DNA of 17,586 bases from Planctomycetota bacterium (GTDB lineage Bacteria > Planctomycetota > UBA1135 > UBA2386). The position numbers and the translations under genes are program-made. The notes beneath the pieces were generated by a model, which was not told where the DNA came from, did no database searches, and was given only the letters and a program-made list of their open reading frames with translations. Below are positions 6,982 through 14,582 of this stretch, piece after piece (position 1 is the first letter of the stretch; the number at the start of each line of letters is the position of its first letter). The DNA lies in the NCBI GenBank assembly GCA_020425915.1, contig JAGQQZ010000544.1, positions 1 through 17,586 on the forward strand. Direction: 5' to 3'.

Positions 6982-8235
6982 ATGATGCCACTCCCCACCG
7001 TGGTCACCCTCGACCAGTTGTCCGAGACCATTCACCGGCTGATCCTCGGCAACCCGATGTCGAAGGGCCGCAAGTTGCTCGGCATCGAATACGAGCGGCT
7101 GCTGCTCGATCGCTCGACGCGCGAGAGTGCGCCGTTGGAGTTCTGTCGTGATCTGCTGGCGCGACTCTGCAAGGCGCTCGACGCGGACCCGATGGTCGAC
7201 GGCGACGTCCTCAAGGGGCTGCGCGCGGGCGAGTTCGAGATGTCGATGGAGCCGGGCGGTCAGCTCGAGGTCGCGTGTGCGCCGGTCTCGAAGCTCGCCG
7301 AGGCGGAGTCGATCATGCAGCGCGTCGACGCGGTGATCGAGTCGCAGCTCGACGGCACACCGTACGAGCTCGCCTGCCTCGGCCATGCCCCGGTCACGCC
7401 GGTCGAGGACCTCGGGCTGTTGCCGCGGGAGCGCTACCAGATCATGGACCGGCTGATGCCCGCGCGCGGCCCGCTGACGCGGAACATGATGCGCGCGACG
7501 GCCGGCTTCCAGTTGACCTACGACATCGAGAGCGACGCGGACGCGGCGAGCAAGCTCGCGCTGCTCTACCGGCTATCACCCGTGTTCGTCGCGTTGGCGG
7601 CGAACTCGCGCGAGGTCGCTGGCAAGGACAGTGGCTACGCGAGCTATCGCCACCTCGTCTGGTGGGAGACCGACTTCATGCGGAGCGGCGTGCCGGAGGG
7701 CTGCCTCGACCCGGCGACCGCGATCGACGGCTACATCCGCTACGCCCGCGAAGCGACGGTGCTGTTCCGGAACGATCCCGAGCGCGCTGGCGGTCTGTTG
7801 GCCGACGGGCAGCACACCCTGGAGGAGGTCTGCACGGCGGGCGAGTTGACCGAGGCCGACGTCGACCTCCACCTGACGAGCCTGTTCCCGTTCGTCCGAC
7901 TGCGCAACTACATCGAGGTTCGCTGCCTCGATTCGGTCGAATGGTCGCTCGCGCGCAGCATGCTCGCGCTGATCTCGGGCATCGTCTACTGCCCGGCGGC
8001 GTCGGCGAAGGCGATGAAGCTGTCCGACGAACTCCTCCCCGCTTCGGCCGAGGAGTTGCGTGATCTCCACCTTGCGACCGCGAAGGACGCGCTCGACGCG
8101 ACCGCACCATCCGGCCGCACGCTGCGCGAACTCGCGCGCGAGCTCGTCGGTTTCGCGAACGCGACGCTCGGCGGTGCGACCTGTGACTGGGCCGAGCCGT
8201 CGGACCTCGACGAGGTCCGCGCGCGGCTCGGCTGA
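6982..8235 (+). CDS. gshA: Glutamate-cysteine ligase, plant/proteobacterial type (GCS2-like)
   Basis: 417 residues. The enzyme joins the gamma-carboxyl of glutamate to cysteine using ATP, the first step of glutathione synthesis or of gamma-glutamylcysteine use. Family motifs are GIEYERLLLD (34-43), MEPGGQLEVACAP (89-101, matching the EPGGQFELSGAP signature of plant and alphaproteobacterial enzymes), FVALAANSREVAGKDSGYASYR (202-223 region), HLVWWETD (224-231) and LFPFVRLRNYIEVR (301-314). Two adjacent ATGs (6982, 6985) are possible; the open frame upstream to 6163 overlaps the previous gene and is not coding. No gshB is nearby, so the final thiol is not decided by context. EgtA, which makes gamma-glutamylcysteine for ergothioneine synthesis, is a close relative and remains possible. 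Hairpins just upstream suggest its own expression control. It converges on the peroxidase gene with a 4-base gap. Confidence 0.87.
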   Translation: MMPLPTVVTLDQLSETIHRLILGNPMSKGRKLLGIEYERLLLDRSTRESAPLEFCRDLLARLCKALDADPMVDGDVLKGLRAGEFEMSMEPGGQLEVACAPVSKLAEAESIMQRVDAVIESQLDGTPYELACLGHAPVTPVEDLGLLPRERYQIMDRLMPARGPLTRNMMRATAGFQLTYDIESDADAASKLALLYRLSPVFVALAANSREVAGKDSGYASYRHLVWWETDFMRSGVPEGCLDPATAIDGYIRYAREATVLFRNDPERAGGLLADGQHTLEEVCTAGELTEADVDLHLTSLFPFVRLRNYIEVRCLDSVEWSLARSMLALISGIVYCPAASAKAMKLSDELLPASAEELRDLHLATAKDALDATAPSGRTLRELARELVGFANATLGGATCDWAEPSDLDEVRARLG

Positions 8236-8239
8236 GTCG

Positions 8240-9847
8240 TCAGTAGAATCGGATCCGGATCGCTTCGGTCGCCGAGAGTCCTGCTTCCGAGCCCGGATCC
8301 AGGAACAGCCACTGGCCGAACAGCTCCAGTCCCTGGAGCCCCGGGGCCTGCGTGAGGTCCCAGGTGACCATCTTCGTGCCGGCGCCCGGGCCGATTCCGT
8401 CGAGTGGTCCGTGGTTGATCAGCGCGATCAATCGCGAGTCGAGCGCGACGTGGATCGACGCACCGAGGATTTCCAGCGGCGTCGACGCCGCACCGGCGGA
8501 CAGGGCGAGGAACGCGTTGTGGTACCCGATGCCTCGATCGACTCCGATCGTGAACGACGCGTTCTTCGTGCTCGCGGGCTCGAACGCGATCATGCGCGGT
8601 TCGAACCCGTCCGAGCCCGCGGTGCGTTCGCCGAACCGTTCCGGCGCGCGATCGGCACCGAGTTCCGGTCGGTCGAACGGGTGGGACTCCGTCGCGACGG
8701 CCGGATCGGTCAGCGCCTCGAGGAACGAGACGAGATCGGCCCGGTCGTTCTCCGTGAACGTGGACCACCCCGACGTGAACGTGATCGGGATCTCGTTCGG
8801 CACGAAGTCTCCGCTGCGCTGGTAGAAGTCGATGACCTCTTCGAGGGAGGAGAACTGACCGTTGTGGAAGAACCGGTCGCGCAGCGCGACGTTGCGGAGC
8901 GTCGGGGTTCGGAACTTCCCGGAGTCGAACGGGTCGCCGGTGAACTCGCCGCGGCCGAGGTCCTCCGACGGAGGGCGAACTCCGGTGTTGTGGAACTGCC
9001 CGTCCGTGAACAGTGGCGGCGTGTGGCAGGTCGCGCAGAGCAGGGCGGAGAACAGTTGCTGGCCGTGGAGTTGTCGTGGTGTCAGCGTGCCCATGTCGAA
9101 GGGCGATCCGAACGAAACCTGAGTCCGCAGGTACGTGGCGATCGCCATGATCGCGCGAGACGCCGTGACCTCGGGTGTGCCGAACGCCTCTTGGAACAGC
9201 GCGGGGTAGTCTCGCCCGGCGATCCACGCCTGGAGGTCCGAGCTCAGCTGCGGTGACAACTCGAGTGGAACGATCTGGACGAGTCGGTTCTCGATGTCGA
9301 CCCACGTTCGATCGATGTGGGCCATCTCGCTCTCGTTGATCGGTGGCTCGACGATCAGGTTCTCGAGATGTGCTCCGGACGTGAGCACCGGCGTGCGGGT
9401 GATCGGATCGCGGAAGAAGCCCGAGTGCACGCGACCATCGGCGAAGAAGACCGTCTGGAACGCGGCGTTGATGACGGTCGGCGCCTGGCGGGTTCCGACG
9501 ACCGGTGCGAGGCCGAAGTACTCGTGCTGCTGCAGCGTCCCGTTCGCGTCGGACGTCGACGGACCACGCGATGCGATCTTGTCATCGGGTGTGCCGAGCA
9601 CGCCGTCGTTGCCGGCGTTCCGCGCATCCTCGCCGAGTGTCGTGCAGCGCCCGTCCGCGCCGCCGAACTTGGGTTCGTGACACGTCCCGCACGCGATCGT
9701 GTTGGTCGAGGAGAGCTGTTCCTCCCAGAACAGCGCCTTGCCGAGCAACGCCTTGCTCGCTGTGAATGGATTGCCGGGAGGAAAGGGGACACTCGGGGCC
9801 TGCGCCGGAAGCGCGGCCGCGAGCACCAGGAAGGTCAGGTGCTTCAT
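8240..9847 (-). CDS. Secreted di-heme cytochrome c peroxidase with extra C-terminal beta domain
   Basis: 535 residues: signal peptide (1-16, MKHLTFLVLAAALPAQA), a di-heme peroxidase of the CcpA/MauG family (about 25-385), and an added C-terminal domain (about 400-535). Both c-type heme sites are intact, CGTCH at 53-57 and CATCH at 271-275. The family stretch FRTPTLRNVALRDRFFHNGQF (312-332) and the FTENDRADLVSFLEALT end (364-380) also fit. The protein should act outside the cytoplasmic membrane, reducing hydrogen peroxide or oxidising a protein or small substrate. Family members are usually about 330-400 residues, so the extra tail is notable: it ends with GLELFGQW...LDPGSEAGLS, like the two other exported proteins here. 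The open frame continues upstream to 10039, but the ATG at 9845-9847 gives the signal peptide and is preferred. No methylamine-dehydrogenase genes are nearby, so MauG itself is unlikely. Confidence 0.9.
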   Translation of the reverse strand: MKHLTFLVLAAALPAQAPSVPFPPGNPFTASKALLGKALFWEEQLSSTNTIACGTCHEPKFGGADGRCTTLGEDARNAGNDGVLGTPDDKIASRGPSTSDANGTLQQHEYFGLAPVVGTRQAPTVINAAFQTVFFADGRVHSGFFRDPITRTPVLTSGAHLENLIVEPPINESEMAHIDRTWVDIENRLVQIVPLELSPQLSSDLQAWIAGRDYPALFQEAFGTPEVTASRAIMAIATYLRTQVSFGSPFDMGTLTPRQLHGQQLFSALLCATCHTPPLFTDGQFHNTGVRPPSEDLGRGEFTGDPFDSGKFRTPTLRNVALRDRFFHNGQFSSLEEVIDFYQRSGDFVPNEIPITFTSGWSTFTENDRADLVSFLEALTDPAVATESHPFDRPELGADRAPERFGERTAGSDGFEPRMIAFEPASTKNASFTIGVDRGIGYHNAFLALSAGAASTPLEILGASIHVALDSRLIALINHGPLDGIGPGAGTKMVTWDLTQAPGLQGLELFGQWLFLDPGSEAGLSATEAIRIRFY

Positions 9848-10037
9848 GGCCGATTCGTGTTGGTCGTGAGGGGCGACGCCGGCGGCTCGCTGTATCCGGG
9901 ATCGAATCGGCGGTAACTCCGTTCGGCGAACTTTCCGTTCCCATGGGTCCGTCCCGATCGCCCGGCCGAGTTCCCCGTGCGTCAGCCGATCGTCGTTGCC
10001 GCCGGCGTGGCCGTGACCTAGAACCTCCGGCTTCGCC
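9848..10037. promoter_or_regulatory. 190-base divergent intergenic region, peroxidase / phosphoesterase
   Basis: No gene is supported here, although both strands have long open frames because of high GC. It must hold divergent promoters. On the plus strand TAGAAC (10019-10024) lies 14 bases before the phosphoesterase ATG, a -10-like position giving a very short leader, as at the first gene of the window. On the minus strand only a weak GATACA is seen. Neither gene has a convincing Shine-Dalgarno sequence. Confidence 0.3.
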
Positions 10038-10733
10038 ATGCGCCTCTTCGCGATCAGTGACCTGCACCTGAGCTACGGCTCGGACAAGCCGATGGACATC
10101 TTCGGCGATCATTGGCGTGACCACGGCGAGAAGATCCGCGTCGCCTGGGACGAGATGGTCGCGCCCGAGGACTGGGTGCTGGTCGGCGGGGACACGTCTT
10201 GGGGCCTCTCGTTGAAGGAGGCCCAGCCCGACCTCGATTGGCTCGGCGAACGGCCCGGCAAGAAGATCCTGATCAAGGGCAACCACTGCACCTGGTGGCA
10301 GTCGATGAGCAAGGTCCGCCAGGCGCTGCACGAATCGATCACGCCCCTGCACAACACCGCGGTGAAGATGGACGACGGCACCGTCGTCGTCGGCGCCCGC
10401 CTGTGGGACCCGCCGGACGCGCCCTGGGCCGACGCCAACGCACCGAAGATCTTCGAGCGCGAACTCGGCCGCTTGAAGCTGTCGATCGAAGCCGGCAAGA
10501 AGCTCGAGGGCGAGCGGATGATCGCGTTGATCCACTACCCGCCGCGCTACTCGGATGGCCGGGTGACAGCGGCCGTGCCACTGCTCGAGGAGGCAGGGGT
10601 GATCGCGTGCATCTACGGTCACCTGCACGGCAAGGACCACAAGTACGGCTTCCAGGGCGAAGCCGGTGGGATCCGCTACTACCTGACGGCGTGTGACGCG
10701 ATCGACTTCAAGCCGATCGAGATCGTGCTCTGA
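10038..10733 (+). CDS. Metallophosphoesterase of the CT488-like family
   Basis: 231 residues, cytoplasmic, a calcineurin-like two-metal phosphoesterase. Metal-site motifs are DLH (Asp8, His10), GD (Asp52 in GGDTSW), GNH (Asn82, His83), His166 (ALIHYPP) and GHLH (His195, His197). The opening MRLFAISDLHLSYGSDKPMD and the KGNHxxWW segment are characteristic of the predicted phosphoesterase group named after Chlamydia CT488, whose substrate is not known to me. One oddity: the residue after GNH, usually Asp or Glu in this superfamily, is Cys84 (GNHCTWW). All direct metal ligands seem present, so it should still bind metal. It has its own promoter region, is divergent from the peroxidase, and converges on the kinase gene with a 16-base gap filled by a palindrome. 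Confidence 0.9.
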   Translation: MRLFAISDLHLSYGSDKPMDIFGDHWRDHGEKIRVAWDEMVAPEDWVLVGGDTSWGLSLKEAQPDLDWLGERPGKKILIKGNHCTWWQSMSKVRQALHESITPLHNTAVKMDDGTVVVGARLWDPPDAPWADANAPKIFERELGRLKLSIEAGKKLEGERMIALIHYPPRYSDGRVTAAVPLLEEAGVIACIYGHLHGKDHKYGFQGEAGGIRYYLTACDAIDFKPIEIVL

Positions 10734-10735
10734 GT

Positions 10736-10749
10736 CCCGACGCGTCGGG
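10736..10749. terminator. Perfect 14-base palindrome filling a convergent gap
   Basis: CCCGACGCGTCGGG is a perfect palindrome (7-base half-sites) that occupies nearly all of the 16 bases between the phosphoesterase stop and the kinase stop. As RNA it can form a 5-bp GC-rich stem with a CGCG loop on either strand. The position suggests a shared bidirectional terminator, but there is no T-tract. It could instead be a protein-binding site. Confidence 0.4.
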
Positions 10750-13401
10750 CTATCGGCTCGCGTCGAGTTGTCGGCTGGCGCGTAGCCCGACGTAGTAGTT
10801 GCGGGCGTCCCGGTGCATGGCCGAGCGGAACGCGCTGTGGGATTCCGCCGGGCTGCAGATGCAGCTGCCGCCGCGGGTCGAGTATCGGGAGGCTGGCCCC
10901 CGATCCCGTGCGTGCCGCTCCGCCGTGGCCGGTGCGACGGGCCGGTCGTACGGGGCGGAGGGATCGCGGCACCATTCGATGACGTTGCCGTGCATGTCGA
11001 AGAACCCGAACGGATTCGGGCGGAACGCACCGACCGGCGACGATCCGTTGCCCCACCCGTCGTCGAACGAGACGTGGGCCGCGCCGCCATTCCGTGCGTA
11101 CGTCAGATCCGCGATGTTCTCGTAGCCGTCGAGACTCGCAGACTCGCTGCCCGTGTACCAGGTCGTGTGCGTGCCGGCCCTGCACGCGTATTCCCACTGA
11201 GCCTCGGTCGGCAACTGCAACCCGTGATTCGCGAGCACTGTATCCGCCTCGGCCCAGGACACCTGCTCGACGGGGTGTAGCAAGGTCGTCGGTGCTGGGT
11301 TTCCCCGCCAGAGTCTGCCCGGTTTCGAGCGGCTCGGGTTGTCGCCGAACGTGAGTCGTGACCACTGCCCCTGCGTCAACTCGTGCCGCGCGAGGAAGTA
11401 CGGTGCCAACGTGACCTGGTGCACCGGCTCGTTCCACACTTCCGAATCAGGGCAGTAGTTGGGTTTGCTCGAATCTGCCGACTGCGCGCCCATGGCGAAC
11501 GATCCGCCGGGAACGAGGACGAACACGATGCCCGTGTCGTCGTCCAGTTCGATCGTGCCGTCGGCGCGGTGCTGCGGGATTCGGATCGAATTCGGATCCG
11601 TTCCCGAGGTCGGGTCGTATGCCGATCGCAGGTGGTAGAACTCCCAGAGTTTCGTCGCCGGGTTCATGCCGATGGGTACGAGTCCGATCTGGGGTTGGAG
11701 TCGAATGGGGTGATCGGCGTACCGCGAACTCGCGACGATGTCGTCCGCTGCCCGGATCGCTCCCTGGGCTTCGTCCCACGTGTAGCGGGCGCCCGGATGG
11801 GATAGGGAGAGTCGCTCGATGAGCTCTGCCCAGCGGAGTCGGTGCTCGACCCGTTGAAGGACGTCCGTCTCGAAGGCTGCGAGGTCGGTGCTTCCACGTC
11901 GCAAGATGTCGATCAGCACGTCGTCGATACGGGCCGTTGGCGTGGTCGCGCTCGAGACGCGACTTTCGAGCTTCGCGAGCATCGCACGGGCGGCCGCGAC
12001 TCGTTCTCCGAGCGGCCGGCCGTGGTTCTCGATCCAGCTACGCAATGGCGTCGCCATGTTCGGCCATGCCGGAAACAAGTGTCTCGCCTCTCGTCGCGCG
12101 GTATCGATATCGGTGAAGATGGCGAGTCCTTCGTATCGAGCGAGTTGGCGGCGAGCTTCGCGATGTCCCGCTTCCGCGTCGCGGGCATAGCCCCATGCGA
12201 TCAGGGCGCCCGAGATCGCCGTGATCAAGACCAGCGCGAGCGCGGTCACCTGGGCGCGGTATCGTCGCGCGAGCTTTCCGAGTCGATAGCGGGTACTCGG
12301 TGGTCCCGCCTCGACCGGCTCGTTCGCCAGGAACCGTTCGATGTCACGAGCGAGATCCGCCGCGGACGAGTAGCGCAGGTTGCGTTCCTTCGCCATCGCC
12401 TTGCCGACGATCCAGTCGAGTTCACCACGGACCGAGCGGAGGAGCTGCTTCGGGCTGGAGTTGCGAGCCGCCGCGATGCGAGCGAGTCCTTCGCGAGAGT
12501 CTCGCAGGCACGAGCTCGGCTTCGGCGGTGGATGTCGCTCGATCAGGTCGGCTACGCCGGAGCAGTCCCGTCGCCTCACCAACTTGCTGTCGAGCGGCAA
12601 GGCGCCGGTGAGGAGTTCGAACAGGATGGCTCCGAGCGAGTAGATGTCGGCCCGCGTGTCGATGTCGCCCCCAGCGGCTTGCTCGGGCGCCATGTACTCC
12701 GGCGTTCCGATGAGCATCCCCACTTCCGTCGTGAGCGAACTCCGATCGTCGGGAGCCGTTGCGCGGGCCAGACCGAAGTCGATCAGCTTGACGGCGTGGC
12801 CGCCCTCGCTCTCGAATGCGAGGACGTTGGAGGGTTTCAAGTCTCGGTGGAGGATCCCTTTCTGGTGCGCATGCTGAACTGCCTGGCAGACCTTGGCGAG
12901 TAGATCGAGGCGTTGCGCGATCGTCAGTTCATGTTGATCGCAGTACTTCGTCAGCGCGACTCCGTCGACGTATTCCATGACGAAGTAGGGTCGCCCCGTC
13001 TCGGTCATGCCTGCGTCGAATACGTTCGCGATCGACGGATGGTTCATCATCGACAGGGCGCGTCGCTCCAGTTCGAAGCGGGCCAGCACGCGCCGCGAGT
13101 CCATGCCGAGTTTCACGACCTTGATCGCGACGCGTCGGTGTAGGGGACCGCGCTCCTCGCACAGGCAGACCGTTCCCATGCCCCCGTTGCCGAGGACCGA
13201 GAGGACTCGATACGGCCCGATCGACTCTGGCACGTCGGCGTCCTCGGTTTCGAGGAGGCCGAAGTCGAGCAGTTCACCGACGCGTTCCCGTAGGAAGCGC
13301 TCGTGCTGCGGGAACTCGGCACATACCTGATCGAGCGCCTCGATCCCGTCGGTTTCGATCCGTTCCAGGCACGACGTCAGGATTCTCGATCGTTCGCTCA
13401 G
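10750..13401 (-). CDS. Transmembrane Ser/Thr protein kinase with C-terminal FGE-like domain
   Basis: From the GTG at 13233 it is 827 residues; from the preferred CTG at 13401 it is 883. Numbering here is from the GTG. The Hanks-type kinase domain (about 7-305) is intact: GNGGMG (15-20), Lys38 (VAIKV), HRDLKPSN (129-136), DFG (152-154) and APE (182-184). One membrane helix follows (about 328-349), then a helical stretch (360-540), then an FGE-sulfatase domain (about 566-821; PTEAQWEYACRAG, FGFFDMHGNVIEWC, RGGS). The kinase would be cytoplasmic and the FGE-like part outside, an architecture common in Planctomycetota. The domain keeps one (Cys793) of the two catalytic cysteines of true FGE, so sulfatase activation is doubtful. 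Upstream of the GTG the frame stays open to 13458 and encodes ERFLRERVGELLDFGLLE and related text that looks like the N-terminus of this kinase class, with no ATG, GTG or TTG. The CTG has GGAG seven bases upstream. It is divergent from a sigma factor. Confidence 0.88.
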   Translation of the reverse strand: MSERSRILTSCLERIETDGIEALDQVCAEFPQHERFLRERVGELLDFGLLETEDADVPESIGPYRVLSVLGNGGMGTVCLCEERGPLHRRVAIKVVKLGMDSRRVLARFELERRALSMMNHPSIANVFDAGMTETGRPYFVMEYVDGVALTKYCDQHELTIAQRLDLLAKVCQAVQHAHQKGILHRDLKPSNVLAFESEGGHAVKLIDFGLARATAPDDRSSLTTEVGMLIGTPEYMAPEQAAGGDIDTRADIYSLGAILFELLTGALPLDSKLVRRRDCSGVADLIERHPPPKPSSCLRDSREGLARIAAARNSSPKQLLRSVRGELDWIVGKAMAKERNLRYSSAADLARDIERFLANEPVEAGPPSTRYRLGKLARRYRAQVTALALVLITAISGALIAWGYARDAEAGHREARRQLARYEGLAIFTDIDTARREARHLFPAWPNMATPLRSWIENHGRPLGERVAAARAMLAKLESRVSSATTPTARIDDVLIDILRRGSTDLAAFETDVLQRVEHRLRWAELIERLSLSHPGARYTWDEAQGAIRAADDIVASSRYADHPIRLQPQIGLVPIGMNPATKLWEFYHLRSAYDPTSGTDPNSIRIPQHRADGTIELDDDTGIVFVLVPGGSFAMGAQSADSSKPNYCPDSEVWNEPVHQVTLAPYFLARHELTQGQWSRLTFGDNPSRSKPGRLWRGNPAPTTLLHPVEQVSWAEADTVLANHGLQLPTEAQWEYACRAGTHTTWYTGSESASLDGYENIADLTYARNGGAAHVSFDDGWGNGSSPVGAFRPNPFGFFDMHGNVIEWCRDPSAPYDRPVAPATAERHARDRGPASRYSTRGGSCICSPAESHSAFRSAMHRDARNYYVGLRASRQLDASR

Positions 13402-13544
13402 CGGGCAGCTCCAGAGTGTGGCGAGCGCCGCACAGCGTAACGCGGTCGACTCTCTCGGTCATCCGGGGCACGCCGGTCGAATCGCTGGTTCGGTGAAGGT
13501 GATGGCCTCGTTCGGCCGGGCGACATGTGCGTCGCTGGCGTCGA
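13402..13544. promoter_or_regulatory. Divergent intergenic region between kinase and sigma factor
   Basis: About 143 bases that must drive both genes. On the minus strand GGAG (13409-13412) sits seven bases before the proposed kinase CTG start. Further upstream, ATGACC and TACGCT with a 17-base spacer resemble a weak sigma-70 promoter, matching four and three of six consensus positions. No clear promoter is visible for the sigma gene on the plus strand. The sigma factor may act on its own, non-consensus, site here. Confidence 0.3.
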
Positions 13545-14177
13545 ATGCACCGAGTGAGTACCGTACGACCGATGCAGCGGGACCTCCATCCGTCCAGTCG
13601 ACTTCCCGTCGACGGTGAGGCGCGGTCGCTGCACTCGTTGTTCGACGAGTGCTTGCCGCGGCTGCAAGCATTCCTCCGCGTGCGCATGGGGCCCGTTCTC
13701 GCCGCCAAGGAATCGGTGTCGGACCTCGCGCAGTCGGTCTGTCGCGAAGTGCTCCAGGACGTGCGAGGGATCGAACTCTCGAGCTCGGCAGCGTTCCGCA
13801 AATGGTTGTTCCTGCAGGCGCGGCGCAAGCTGGTCGATCGAAAGCGGTACTACCAGCGTGTACGCCGTGACATCTCGCGCGAGGCGGCCGAGCGGAGTCC
13901 GTCGCACGACGTCGGTGTCGAATCGATGCTCGCGGATCATGTAGACTCTTGCACGCCCAGCCACGTGGCGTCCGCGAGGGAGCGAGTTCGTCGACTCGAA
14001 CTCGCGCTCGCAGGGCTGCCCACGGCGCAGCGGGACGTGATCACGATGGTCAGACTGTTCGGGCTCTCGACCGCAGACGTCGCGACGGATCTCGGTGTGA
14101 GCCAATCAGCGGTCCGTGGACTGCTCGCCCGCGGCCTCGCGCAATTGGCGATCACGCTCGAACATTCTGGCGACTGA
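13545..14177 (+). CDS. ECF-like RNA polymerase sigma factor, planctomycete type
   Basis: 210 residues from the ATG at 13545; a second ATG at 13572 gives 201 and is equally plausible, since neither has a good ribosome binding site. The sigma-70 region 2 part spans about 30-105 (SLHSLFDECLPRLQAFLRVRMG, then AAFRKWLFLQARRKLVDRKR). The region 4 part spans about 150-203: LALAGLPTAQRDVITMVRLFGLSTADVATDLGVSQSAVRGLLARGL, with a clear helix-turn-helix. Regions 1 and 3 are absent, as in ECF factors, and region 2 is preceded by the short leader typical of the group. It directs RNA polymerase to a set of promoters that cannot be named from here. It is divergent from a membrane kinase, a pairing often seen in Planctomycetota, and no anti-sigma factor is adjacent, so the kinase may control it. 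This last point is inference. Confidence 0.85.
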   Translation: MHRVSTVRPMQRDLHPSSRLPVDGEARSLHSLFDECLPRLQAFLRVRMGPVLAAKESVSDLAQSVCREVLQDVRGIELSSSAAFRKWLFLQARRKLVDRKRYYQRVRRDISREAAERSPSHDVGVESMLADHVDSCTPSHVASARERVRRLELALAGLPTAQRDVITMVRLFGLSTADVATDLGVSQSAVRGLLARGLAQLAITLEHSGD

Positions 14178-14200
14178 GTTGGCATGACGAGAGAAGATGC

Positions 14201-14234
14201 CGCCGCCCCACCCGGCTTCGCGCGTGGGACGGCG
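14201..14234 (+). terminator. Likely terminator of the sigma factor gene
   Basis: CGCCG (14201-14205) pairs with CGGCG (14230-14234), and CCCAC (14207-14211) pairs with GTGGG (14224-14228), with a single 1x1 mismatch between the two stems and a 12-base loop. It begins 23 bases after the sigma stop codon and is followed by a pyrimidine-rich run (ACTTGCCTTCCTTCC). It is the best terminator-like structure in the window. Confidence 0.5.
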
Positions 14235-14582
14235 ACTTGCCTTCCTTCCATCTCTGTGGGCCGACGAATCCGCTCGGTGTCGCCGACCACGCCCTTCCTC
14301 TTGCAGGGAAAGTCGAAGAGTCGGCGCGCTCGATCGACCGCTCGAAATCGATCGGCCCGTCGTAGGAAGCGATCGAGTCGTCGAAGTCGTTCGTGCAGAT
14401 CTCGGAATCCGTTCGAAATCGGTTCGCCAAGTCGGTGATGCGTAGCGCTCCGACGGTCGAGCGGATGTAGGTTGGTGAGCGACTCGATCGCCGCGGTCGG
14501 CGACCGATCATTGGGTCGATTCGGTATGCTCGCGACTGCGAATCGGCTGCGAGTCCTCGCGGCGCTCTACTCTCGACTCCGC
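14235..14582. other. Intergenic stretch without a supported gene
   Basis: Between the sigma terminator and the next signal-peptide start I find no convincing gene. Small open frames on both strands (for example 14184-14438 plus, 14152-14511 minus) have Arg/Ser-rich, low-complexity translations and no ribosome binding site. The stretch contains CGATCGA (14331-14337) and TCGATCG (14348-14354) as a 7-base inverted repeat with a 10-base gap, a spaced direct repeat TCGAAATCG (14342-14350 and 14413-14421), and possible -10 elements TATGCT (14525-14530) and TACTCT (14568-14573) for the downstream gene. The role of the repeats is unknown. Confidence 0.4.

Noticed and set aside
9848..10039. Longer start for the di-heme peroxidase
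   Set aside because: It would bury the signal peptide that begins at the ATG ending at 9847; the added 64 residues look non-coding.
14331..14354. CGATCGA/TCGATCG inverted repeat as a strong operator
   Set aside because: TCGATCGA-like words are very common in this high-GC window, so the repeat alone is weak evidence; kept only as a minor note.
14152..14511. Small minus-strand protein in the sigma/secreted-protein gap (119 residues)
   Set aside because: No ribosome binding site, no recognisable domain, overlaps the end of the sigma gene and the predicted terminator.
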